64,000 nucleotides of DNA from JAGOLU01 sp037138475 (GTDB lineage Bacteria > Patescibacteriota > Microgenomatia > UBA1406 > GWC2-37-13). Positions 49,108 to 56,563 of this stretch are shown piece after piece. The notes beneath the pieces were generated by a model, which was not told the origin of the DNA, searched no databases, and was given only the letters and a program-made list of their open reading frames with translations. The position numbers and the translations under genes were made by a program. The DNA lies in contig JBAXII010000004.1 in the NCBI GenBank assembly GCA_037138475.1, positions 1-64,000 of the forward strand, given 5' to 3'. Numbering within the stretch: the first letter of the stretch is position 1; each line of letters begins with the position of its first letter.

Positions 49108-50009
49108 CTTACATGGTCTATAACCTCTAATAGTTTAGCAGCAGTTGCTTGAATAGCTGGAATAGCTACACTGTTACCCAGTTGTTTCATAGCTTGTCTA
49201 TCAGAAACAGGAAAAGTAAAGTCTTCTGGAAAGCCCATTAGCCTTGCCGCTTCCTTTACATTAATCCTTCGAACTAATCCATCAACTATATAAGCATCCC
49301 AATTCCTTCGATCATTAATTCCTGAAGCCACACCACCAACTCGCAGAGTGTATCCTATTACCTTATCTACTTTTCCTCCAAGTATGTCTGTCATGGTCAG
49401 TTTGAGTGGTATTGGGTCTGGGAATGAGAACTGTATATGATGGTCAGCATCATTTCGAAAACCTACCATATAAAGCCTGGGTCTGTGCGTAGGAGTGCCA
49501 AAGTCTGACGCCTTAATAACTTTATGATGAAATGAATATCCTAATTTATGGAGCACCTCTCTCATTAGGGAAATGGTTTTACCATCATCATGCGCTAATA
49601 ACCCTCTGACGTTTTCAATAAAAAATGCTTTAGGCTTTCTGACTTCAAGGATTCGGGCAATATCAAAAAATAGCGTTCCTCTTGTTTTGTCCATAAATCC
49701 CCTCTTGATGCCCGCTTGACTAAAGGGCTGACAAGGAAATCCACCAGTGAGAATATCAAATTCAGGTATGTTATCAACAATACACTGATCAGAAGTGGTG
49801 ACTTCCTTAATATCTCCACCAAAGTGTTTAGGAATCCTAAAAAGATTAGGATGCCTTGGTTTAAAATAATTCTCATATGTAAGTCTGGCATACTTCTCAA
49901 ATTCTGAAACATATACACAATCACATCCAAGATTGCTAAATGCAATATGGAATCCACCAATTCCTGCGAATAAATCTATAAAAGTATGCAATTTTTTTGA
50001 CTTTACCAC
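49104..50009 (-). CDS. DNA (cytosine-5)-methyltransferase of the HpaII-like system
   Basis: 301 residues of the C5-MTase class: motif I FIDLFAGIGGFHIAF, motif IV GGFPCQPFSQAG with catalytic Cys93, motif VI FFIENVRGLL (ENV near 132), motif VIII-like KASDFGTPTHRPRLYMVGF, and motifs IX/X RLMGFPEDF, QLGNSVAIPAI. The start is GTG 50009. Protects host DNA at the restriction site. Upstream of the endonuclease in the same operon, an order that makes methylation come first. Confidence 0.93.
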   Translation of the reverse strand: MVKSKKLHTFIDLFAGIGGFHIAFSNLGCDCVYVSEFEKYARLTYENYFKPRHPNLFRIPKHFGGDIKEVTTSDQCIVDNIPEFDILTGGFPCQPFSQAGIKRGFMDKTRGTLFFDIARILEVRKPKAFFIENVRGLLAHDDGKTISLMREVLHKLGYSFHHKVIKASDFGTPTHRPRLYMVGFRNDADHHIQFSFPDPIPLKLTMTDILGGKVDKVIGYTLRVGGVASGINDRRNWDAYIVDGLVRRINVKEAARLMGFPEDFTFPVSDRQAMKQLGNSVAIPAIQATAAKLLEVIDHVR

Positions 50010-50306
50010 CTAAGCATTATAGCTAATAAGATGGCTGTATAGTAGGAGTTTATAGTTGGTTTTGAGGCTAAATTAACTTTGTGAGCATGTCAAAATTTTT
50101 GCTTGTGCAAAGTGGAGGTATATTGCTGCAGGCAATCCATTGATTGCCACAATTATTATTCGCATAGACTTACTTGGAGATTGTCGACAGATTGTGCTAA
50201 GCCTAAAACATGGAGCGACGGTTATCTTCAATACTATTGAAAACAACATTTAGCAAAATGCTAACAGTGTACTCTGACTACTGTAGTATTTTAAGTGAAA
50301 TTCATA
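50010..50306. other. AT-rich gap between methyltransferase and Shedu
   Basis: I see no gene, repeat or clear terminator here. It must hold the promoter of the restriction-modification operon. Confidence 0.5.
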
Positions 50307-51416
50307 TCATTTCGATAAATTATTCAGTCCGTTTCTTGCTCTTTCAATAAGATCATCATATGTGATCAATTCTATCCAGTGAAAATATGACATAAGTCGT
50401 CTCAAATACTTAGGTTCATTATCTGCAGCTTTCATAGTTGCACCAACTCTACCAGCACTTTTCCTTCGTCCAATAAGTAAAATCCCCTTTGGCTTGTAAT
50501 AGCGACATAGATCATCATCGGTTTTTTCAATACCGTCTTCGTCATTAAAACTAGTTCGATACTCAGAAAAATAATGTTCAAGATAGCTTGTAAGTTGTCC
50601 TAATGCTTCAGAGCATGCGGGCGAAAAGTAGTGCCTGCCGTGATCATATCGTAAAATTTCAGCTTTTGGAAGTTTTACCTCAAGAATATCGCTCAATCCA
50701 TCAACTCGCTTCAATCGTCCATCAGGGATTCCCGCTTCTCCAGCAGGACGATAATCATAAGAGACATACTCTGGCCCAAATATCCATGGAATTTTTCTTA
50801 GTTCGGCTTGAACGCCAGAAACTTCTGGAATCTTCGGATCATCAATAACCCTCTGAAAAGCATCGAGTTCTTGATGTCTTTTTTTTAATCTGTTTGGTGT
50901 TAGTCCGAACTTAATTATTTCTCCAGCATCAAAATCATCAGTATTATCCATAAGCTGGACTACTAGGCTTCTCAATAAGTCTTTGCCTTTGGATGTTTTG
51001 GCAAGTGTGTATATTTTCCTTACAAGATCATCATCGAAAGTCAAACTTTCGCCAAAAACAATTTGCCGTGATGCAATAGATTTCAAGTCAGATCGATCTA
51101 AAAATTCAAGAAATGTTTTTAGTGTCAATAATTCATCTAGTGGAAATTTGAACTGCTGAGGATCAGATTGCAATTCACCATTCGCTACTTGATATTTTGT
51201 AAATTCAAGCCTATCAATGGCATCTTTTTTTTTGATAAATGTTGCTGTAATTTTTGTACGATAGCTCTCAGCAGCAATAATTTCACCATCCTCTACAACT
51301 GGTTCTGTCGGTGAATCAGAAATGATCGAGATGTATTTTCCCTGAGGAAATTCTCCTGTATAAACAGTATCTGTTTTGTAGTTCTCTACATATGCAATGT
51401 CTGAATTGTGCTTCAT
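50307..51416 (-). CDS. Shedu-type anti-phage nuclease (SduA, DUF4263)
   Basis: 369 residues. The C-terminal part has the Shedu nuclease signature: IPWIFGPEYVSYDYR (Trp211), a short acidic stretch, then DGLSDILEVKLPK with Asp243, Glu246 and Lys248 as the PD-(D/E)XK triad, and a downstream helix with Gln274 (EALGQLTSYL). The N-terminal 200 residues are the variable sensor part. Shedu proteins defend against phage by nucleic-acid cleavage. It starts one base after a 68-residue ORF, probably in one operon. Confidence 0.88.
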   Translation of the reverse strand: MKHNSDIAYVENYKTDTVYTGEFPQGKYISIISDSPTEPVVEDGEIIAAESYRTKITATFIKKKDAIDRLEFTKYQVANGELQSDPQQFKFPLDELLTLKTFLEFLDRSDLKSIASRQIVFGESLTFDDDLVRKIYTLAKTSKGKDLLRSLVVQLMDNTDDFDAGEIIKFGLTPNRLKKRHQELDAFQRVIDDPKIPEVSGVQAELRKIPWIFGPEYVSYDYRPAGEAGIPDGRLKRVDGLSDILEVKLPKAEILRYDHGRHYFSPACSEALGQLTSYLEHYFSEYRTSFNDEDGIEKTDDDLCRYYKPKGILLIGRRKSAGRVGATMKAADNEPKYLRRLMSYFHWIELITYDDLIERARNGLNNLSK

Positions 51417-51417
51417 A

Positions 51418-51624
51418 TTAGTTCATATTAACTTTTCTAATGAAAACATGGTTAAGTACTTTGTTTTTATACTTTTGCACTAGTTGTGTCTGCGGGAGAT
51501 AACAGTGGTATGTACCGCGGACGAGCATACTAAGTGCGCGTTGGTGGAGCAAGCCGTGATCTGACAGAATCTGAAGTATGGCTATAGAGGTCTCGCGATA
51601 TTGGGGTGGTGATAGGCTGCTCAT
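51418..51624 (-). CDS. Small protein upstream of Shedu, possible HTH
   Basis: 68 residues from ATG 51624. TACAAT lies 7 bases upstream, the usual spacing in this window, and the stop is one base from the Shedu ATG. The first half (ETSIAILQILSDHGLLHQRA) could form helix-turn-helix-like helices; the tail is basic. No family is recognised. It could regulate or assist Shedu. Confidence 0.45.
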   Translation of the reverse strand: MSSLSPPQYRETSIAILQILSDHGLLHQRALSMLVRGTYHCYLPQTQLVQKYKNKVLNHVFIRKVNMN

Positions 51625-51659
51625 CCTCGTAATTGTAATCTTGATTTGGGCTTGGTGGT

Positions 51660-51715
51660 AGCTACAGTTTGTTGTGCTAAGTATGTTTGCCTTTGGCTTT
51701 GGAAATGGGGTATTT
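51660..51715 (-). pseudogene. Remnant of the 3' end of a mazG-like gene
   Basis: About 55 bases match the 3' end of the mazG gene (53632-53686) with 7 mismatches. On the minus strand it still encodes KYPISKAKGKHT, then a TAG replaces the Lys codon of the intact copy. The intact copy lies just beyond the DUF2075 gene, so the two copies flank that gene as direct repeats. Confidence 0.8.
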
Positions 51716-51730
51716 AGACAGAATTATCTG

Positions 51731-53584
51731 TTATTTGGTATCCTGCAGATACCTTCTTGTCTCTTCGTCGACACTCCAAACATAGCAGCCTTTCATCCCT
51801 CTAGTCATAAGAGTTCGATATGTATTCTTGATGATAGAATCAAGTCGAGATACTGCACTTGCACCATCACGTGCAATAAGTGTCTTTGCGCCCCTGACAG
51901 AGCCATCTGTCTTGGCGCGTTTGCTCACATCAGTGATAACCTTGCCACCACGGACGACTAAATCTGGACCAATGATTACTCCTACATAATCAACTTCAAG
52001 CCCTTGGCATGTATGTATACACCCCACCTGATGCACTGACTCGGGGGCAAGTATCCACAAGTTGCCATCTGAAGAAAGATTCCATTGTGCGGCAAAGTCA
52101 GTACCAGGAAATGTGATGTCCATCAAGCCTGAATCCCTTTTGCTCACCCAGTCCCAACAGTACCCCGCAACCAAGCGAGCTTTATTATGCTCTTTATTCT
52201 TCTCATAGATTGCATCGCGAAGCTGCGATGGAGAATCCATCACGCGAAAATCAAAATCTATCTCAGCCAGTGAGGTATTTGCAGTCTCACGTATCTGTAG
52301 CGTCTCATCAACCCATGCGAGATACCCATCTGAGCCATTGCAGCGGAACTGTGACTCCAACTTCATGGTTTGAACTGATGAGCCAAATTGCTTCGCCCAT
52401 CGTGTGATTTCCTCCTGTGTGCCAATGTCATGTAATGTCACCTTTTGATCCTCATCAATAAAGAATACGGCGCAACGTGAAGCTTTTATAATTTCTTTTA
52501 CTTGATTTTCTCCGAGATTACGCATGAGTCCAGATTTTTCATTTAGTCTATGAGCTTCGTCGACTATCAGAATGTCGTATGCATTTTGAGGCGCATTTAA
52601 AAATGATCCTGACCCAGTAAAAAGCATACCGAAACGAGTCCTCCCCATAGTCCGTGCGAGTTTGCTCTCATATACAGCACGAGGTGCTGCATTTTTTGTA
52701 ACATATTGAGAGAGCAATCCTCGTCTTGTAGATTCAACTAGGAGATTGATGGCAACCACCGACTTTCCTGTTCCTGGTCCACCTTCAACTATTAGCACTT
52801 GTTTGTGCTCTGGTTGTGCCATTTTACTGAGCGCAAGCGCTGTTTCATATACTACCTTTTGGTCATCAATCATCACAAATTCATCATTACCTATCACAAC
52901 TTTCTCAAGGCTATCAGCAAGACTCTTTGATGGTTTGATCTTTCCATTATCTATCCGATAAAGCAAGTTCTTGCTACCTCCTACATGGATAAATCTCTTA
53001 ATGAATTCACGCAGCTTGAGGGCATCATGCTTCAAAAAAAGTGGCGCCCTTTGTATATGTGCTCGGTAGAAATCGCTGGATATAACTTCGTCTTCCGAAT
53101 AGTTGTGTAAGTATGCACATGGTTGTAGAGAAATCTGGTCCTCATATACTGTTTGATTGAAGTCTTGAAGAAGAGACGCATACGACCACGCTTGGTAGGA
53201 TGGGTGACTGACCTCGCGTACTCCACCACCAACAAAAGTTTCAACCACTGCGTCTTTCTTGGTCGCATTAGCATGACTCCACTGTTTTAACTCAATGATG
53301 ATTATGTGGGGTGTGCCCTCATGGTCTTCGCCAGTAATCATAAAATCAATCCTCTTGCTTGTCTGAGGCAGATGATATTCGATCGCGACTTGAGAGTCAT
53401 ACGGGATTGATTTGTCAGCAAGAACACGCTCCATATAGCTTAGTGATTCTCGCCATGAGGCGACCTCGCTCTTATTCGTAGAGCGATGAGTTTGTTTGAG
53501 GAATGCTTGAAGAATGGTTTCCTCTATGTCGCCCGCAATCACATCGTGCAGAAAGGCATCCTTTGATTGCTGGTAGATAATCAT
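51731..53584 (-). CDS. DUF2075 nuclease-helicase
   Basis: 617 residues. N-terminal PD-(D/E)XK-like domain with RIDFMI (Asp80) and IIIIELKQW (Glu98, Lys100). The superfamily 1 helicase-like DUF2075 domain has Walker A VEGGPGTGKSVVAINL (268-275 core), Walker B DILIVDEAHRL, FFIDEDQKVT, LESQFRCNGSDGYLAW and a late CIHTCQGLEVDYVGVIIG. Proteins of this type occur in defence islands and near mobile genes, with no agreed function. It is bracketed by the mazG tail duplicates, which suggests insertion as a unit. Confidence 0.85.
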   Translation of the reverse strand: MIIYQQSKDAFLHDVIAGDIEETILQAFLKQTHRSTNKSEVASWRESLSYMERVLADKSIPYDSQVAIEYHLPQTSKRIDFMITGEDHEGTPHIIIIELKQWSHANATKKDAVVETFVGGGVREVSHPSYQAWSYASLLQDFNQTVYEDQISLQPCAYLHNYSEDEVISSDFYRAHIQRAPLFLKHDALKLREFIKRFIHVGGSKNLLYRIDNGKIKPSKSLADSLEKVVIGNDEFVMIDDQKVVYETALALSKMAQPEHKQVLIVEGGPGTGKSVVAINLLVESTRRGLLSQYVTKNAAPRAVYESKLARTMGRTRFGMLFTGSGSFLNAPQNAYDILIVDEAHRLNEKSGLMRNLGENQVKEIIKASRCAVFFIDEDQKVTLHDIGTQEEITRWAKQFGSSVQTMKLESQFRCNGSDGYLAWVDETLQIRETANTSLAEIDFDFRVMDSPSQLRDAIYEKNKEHNKARLVAGYCWDWVSKRDSGLMDITFPGTDFAAQWNLSSDGNLWILAPESVHQVGCIHTCQGLEVDYVGVIIGPDLVVRGGKVITDVSKRAKTDGSVRGAKTLIARDGASAVSRLDSIIKNTYRTLMTRGMKGCYVWSVDEETRRYLQDTK

Positions 53585-53632
53585 GAGTAACTAATTGATG
53601 TAATTGTACTACTCAATCAGGCATAGTGTAAT

Positions 53633-53983
53633 CTACAGCTTGTTGTACTTGGTGTGTTTGCCTTTGGCTTTGGAGATGGGGTATTTTACCTCGTTTTTCA
53701 TCAGTTTTTTTTGTGCCATGTCGACCAAGTCGATGCCCAGATCCTGACTGATGAGGAGTATATAGTAGAGCGTATCGGCAAGCTCTTCGCCTATATCCTC
53801 GCGATGGGTGGCGACATACTTCTGTATCTCCTCCTCGCTTTTCCACTGGAAGTGCTCCATCACCTCTGTCGCCTCTAGTACGAGTGACATGGAGAGGTTT
53901 TTGGGACTATGGAACTGTTTCCAGTCGCGTGCGTCACGAAATGCTACGATGTCGTCGGCGAGATCTTGGATGGATTTGGTCAT
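53633..53983 (-). CDS. MazG-like nucleotide pyrophosphohydrolase
   Basis: 116 residues of the all-alpha NTP pyrophosphatase class (RS21-C6/MazG-like). Seen: DIVAFRDARDWKQFHSPKNLSMSLVLEATEVMEHFQW, of which the EATEV helix and the later EDIGEELADTLYYILL supply the metal-binding ExxE and ExxD pairs. It hydrolyses (d)NTPs to monophosphates, as in pool cleaning or phage defence. ATG 53983 is set by a TACAAT box 7 bases upstream; a longer frame is discarded. Its 3' end is duplicated at 51660-51715. Confidence 0.9.
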   Translation of the reverse strand: MTKSIQDLADDIVAFRDARDWKQFHSPKNLSMSLVLEATEVMEHFQWKSEEEIQKYVATHREDIGEELADTLYYILLISQDLGIDLVDMAQKKLMKNEVKYPISKAKGKHTKYNKL

Positions 53984-54086
53984 GGGAGGATTGTACCGAA
54001 AAAAGTGCAGTTCAAGGGTATTAAATGGTATGAGTCTATAGTACTCTCCTACGAGCTCTCGCTTAAGCTGGAGTATACTGAGGCAT

Positions 54087-54392
54087 ATGATGGACAAGAT
54101 AAATGATAGTAAGATCGCACTTCTGATCACCTATGACTTCTTTGTACTTCTGTTCCTCCTGGCTGTGAATCCGTTCTATCGGTTCACTTCTAGTGCGTAT
54201 GAGCTCTGGATGTATCCGGTCTTTGTGGGGTTGTGCGGGCTGTTTGGCTATATGAGCCTGCGGATATATCAGTATTTCGCACATCATAGATCGATCGATG
54301 ATCTGCCTATCAAGCTGCCCATGACCTCTGCGGAGTATAAGGAGTATTGGGGTCAGGGAGAGAAGAAAAATGACCCTCCCGAAACAAAATAA
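54087..54392 (+). CDS. Small membrane protein
   Basis: 101 residues with two hydrophobic helices (about 10-30 and 44-64) and a charged C-terminal tail (SIDDLPIKLPMTSAEYKEYW). TATACT ends 7 bases before the ATG, so it is probably expressed, and it is the only plus-strand gene in the island. No family recognised. Confidence 0.7.
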   Translation: MMDKINDSKIALLITYDFFVLLFLLAVNPFYRFTSSAYELWMYPVFVGLCGLFGYMSLRIYQYFAHHRSIDDLPIKLPMTSAEYKEYWGQGEKKNDPPETK

Positions 54393-55148
54393 CTGAGGAA
54401 AGTCAATCAGGAGAATTCTCAATACGCAATTTGTCCCGCAGTGCGGGACAAGCAATCTACAAATAATGGGAATGTGAATGGTAATACTAATCAAATGACA
54501 TCTCGATACATGCCCGCCTCTGGCGAGAGTTGGTAAGTGAGTAAAGACGTGGATCCCGGATCACAGGTATGGCATCGGTCCGGGATGACCCGCCTTCGCT
54601 CCCGATTGTAAAAGTCAATACTATCGGTGACAGAATTTACTGCGGTTCAGTGCCCGGTCAGTCATCTTGAGCGTAGCGTAAGCGGAGTCGACCGCGCCCC
54701 TGCCCGCAATGCTACGCATAAGCGTTGCAGGCGCGGTGCCTCGCTCTTGCGAGCGCAAGGCGGGCAGGAAGATCCCTGATATGTGAGATTCTTCTCCGCC
54801 GAATCGGCGGATCAGAATGACCAAGCAAAAATCGTCATCGAATTAATTGACTAGTACAGGGATGACATACTAAGAGGTTACGATGAGAGTATGAAAGATC
54901 CTGAAACGCCGATCCGCCAACCGGCGGAGGTGGATCAGGATTGTAATAGTCAATAATATCGGTGACAATTTCTTATGTATGTCATCCCCGCGTGCGCGGG
55001 GATCTAAAGGAGCCGTACACCTAAACAGCCTCATGTATGCCATTGGATCCTCGTGTTCACGAGGATGACGGACCAGTGAGGTTACACATATTCGTCATCG
55101 AATTAGTTGACTATTACAAGGATGACACGTAGTGGATCCGAATCGGGA
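54393..55148. other. Dense hairpin-repeat cluster
   Basis: No gene is supported. From left to right: hairpin TTGTCCCGC/GCGGGACAA (54431-54451), family 2 pieces (54549-54590), family 4 (54604-54632), family 3 split by a nested element (54661-54821), a CGTCATCGAATTAATTGACT element (54832-54866), a CCGCC/GGCGG hairpin (about 54911-54930), family 4 (54940-54967), family 2 pair (54981-55069) and a CGTCATCGAATTAGTTGACT element (55091-55126). Confidence 0.85.
54661..54821 (-). repeat. Family 3 repeat interrupted by a nested 77-base element
   Basis: Inverse of the copies at 5663 and 19789. Between GGAGTCGA and AAGATCCCTGAT, 77 bases (54692-54768) are inserted; the insert has CCTGCCCGC and GCGGGCAGG near its ends and shares CCCCTGCCCGCAATG with 19919-19935. 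Confidence 0.8.
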
Positions 55149-56189
55149 TCATTCTGGCTCTCTGGAGTCGAGGAGGTTGGACGCCTTCTCAGCAAACTCG
55201 TCAAAGTCAGAGACGTACCTCTTGTCCTCCAGGACGCGATATTTATCGTACTCTTCCAGCGCGAGAGCTTCCGCCACTGCGTGGCTCACGTTGCCCAGAT
55301 CTCCCAAGATGTCACGATCGTTGAGTTTCAAAAATTCACTCAACTTTTTGTCCCAATCGAGCATAAACATCGCTTGCTTGCGTTTGGCTTGTGACTCGGC
55401 AAAGATGAGATATTGCTCTACTATACTGTTGAGACCTGCAAGCTCATCCTTGTTGAGATAATTTTTTGCAATTACGACGTCTGTCTTTCTGATGGCTCCT
55501 AGGGGACCATTTTTCCAGTTGGTGAGACCTGCATTTGGCTTCGTACTGCTGACGCGGTCGCTGATGATCTCGGCGGCAGTTTGACCTGTGATGGCAAAGT
55601 GTAGCTTGTTTTGCACGGTAGCAAAAAAATGCTGGGCTTCGGTACTATTTTGGTCATAATCTACACTACACTGCGCGTATATGTCGGTAATCTTTTGATA
55701 GAATCTGCGCTCACTGCTCCTAATGTCTGCTATGCGAGCCAGCTGTTCCTCGAAGTAATCTTGACCGAAAGTGTAGTTGGGAGTTTTGAGCCGTTCGTCG
55801 TCCATGGTGAAGCCCTTGATGATGTACTCACGGAGTCGCTCAGTAGCCCAGATGCGAAACTGTGTAGCCGACACAGAGTTCACTCTGTATCCTACAGAGA
55901 TAATAGCGTCGAGGTTGTAGTACTTGGCGTCATATTTCTTGCCATCAGTGGCAGTTGTTCGGAAATTCCTAATAGCTGACTCTTCATCTAGTTCTTTAGA
56001 CTTAAATATATTTTTGAGATGTTCATTTATCGTCGGCACTGTGACACTAAATAACTCTGAAATCTTTTTTTGAGTCAGCCAGATGTTTGCATCATGCAAA
56101 AAGATCTCTACTTTCACTTTTCCATCTGAGGTCTTATAGAGCAGAAACTCTGTGAAGGTGTTGCCTGGAGGTGCGGGAAGTGTTTTCAT
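55149..56189 (-). CDS. RhuM family protein
   Basis: About 346 residues from ATG 56189 (a GTG at 56204 would add five). Seen: VKVEIFLHDANIWLTQKKISELF, the N-terminal helix-turn-helix-like start of RhuM; TINEHLKNIFKSKEL; KYYNLDAIISVGYRVNS, FRIWATERLREYIIKGF, typical of the family; and a helical C-terminal half ending near DEFAEKASNLL. RhuM proteins are common in bacterial accessory regions, of unknown function, and share the N-terminal domain with phage antirepressor-type proteins. Lies amid repeats at the right end of the island. Confidence 0.88.
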   Translation of the reverse strand: MKTLPAPPGNTFTEFLLYKTSDGKVKVEIFLHDANIWLTQKKISELFSVTVPTINEHLKNIFKSKELDEESAIRNFRTTATDGKKYDAKYYNLDAIISVGYRVNSVSATQFRIWATERLREYIIKGFTMDDERLKTPNYTFGQDYFEEQLARIADIRSSERRFYQKITDIYAQCSVDYDQNSTEAQHFFATVQNKLHFAITGQTAAEIISDRVSSTKPNAGLTNWKNGPLGAIRKTDVVIAKNYLNKDELAGLNSIVEQYLIFAESQAKRKQAMFMLDWDKKLSEFLKLNDRDILGDLGNVSHAVAEALALEEYDKYRVLEDKRYVSDFDEFAEKASNLLDSREPE

Positions 56190-56204
56190 AGTAACTTGCG
56201 TCAC

Positions 56205-56563
56205 TCATATGCATGATATCGGTCTCACCTGACATGCTGATCTGGTCACGGGGGAATAATGGGTCATTGTACTACTCAAACCGGGGGTTTTGGGTGGGAG
56301 ATAATTCAAGTTGGGAGTGGAGGTGGCAGTCACAGAGGGTGATATCGACCATCTCGGCGGCATCACCGAAATGGTCAGAGACTGATTGACCACTCTGTTC
56401 ACATGCGGTCTTTGCTTTTGTGACGACAGCCTGCCCCGCTGTGGCGGGGTGGCAATCCCATGCATCGGGAGATTGCGACGTCTCCGCCAGCTGGCGGATC
56501 CTCGCAATGACACGCATTAAGGCATGATGCGACTCGCGCAGAAGGTGAGCATGTACTCTACCT
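56205..56563. other. Intergenic region at the right edge of the defence island
   Basis: No gene seen. Its right half is the composite repeat at 56420-56514; the rest shows nothing I can name. Confidence 0.6.
56420..56514 (+). repeat. Composite family 1 repeat, right flank of the defence island
   Basis: TGACGACAGCC, hairpin CCCCGC/GCGGGG, GTGGCAATCCCAT, then 46 bases (56469-56514) identical to 47427-47472 in the same orientation. Confidence 0.9.

Noticed and set aside
51660..53686. Insertion sequence around the DUF2075 gene
   Set aside because: No transposase, no terminal inverted repeats and no short target duplication were found; the flanking match is the mazG 3' end, which fits end-of-gene insertion or duplication better.
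53613..53846. 77-residue minus-strand ORF overlapping mazG in another frame
   Set aside because: The mazG frame has clear motifs and a promoter; this one is Arg-rich shadow sequence.
54393..55148. Possible CRISPR array
   Set aside because: The repeats differ in family, length and orientation and have no regular spacers; no cas gene is nearby.
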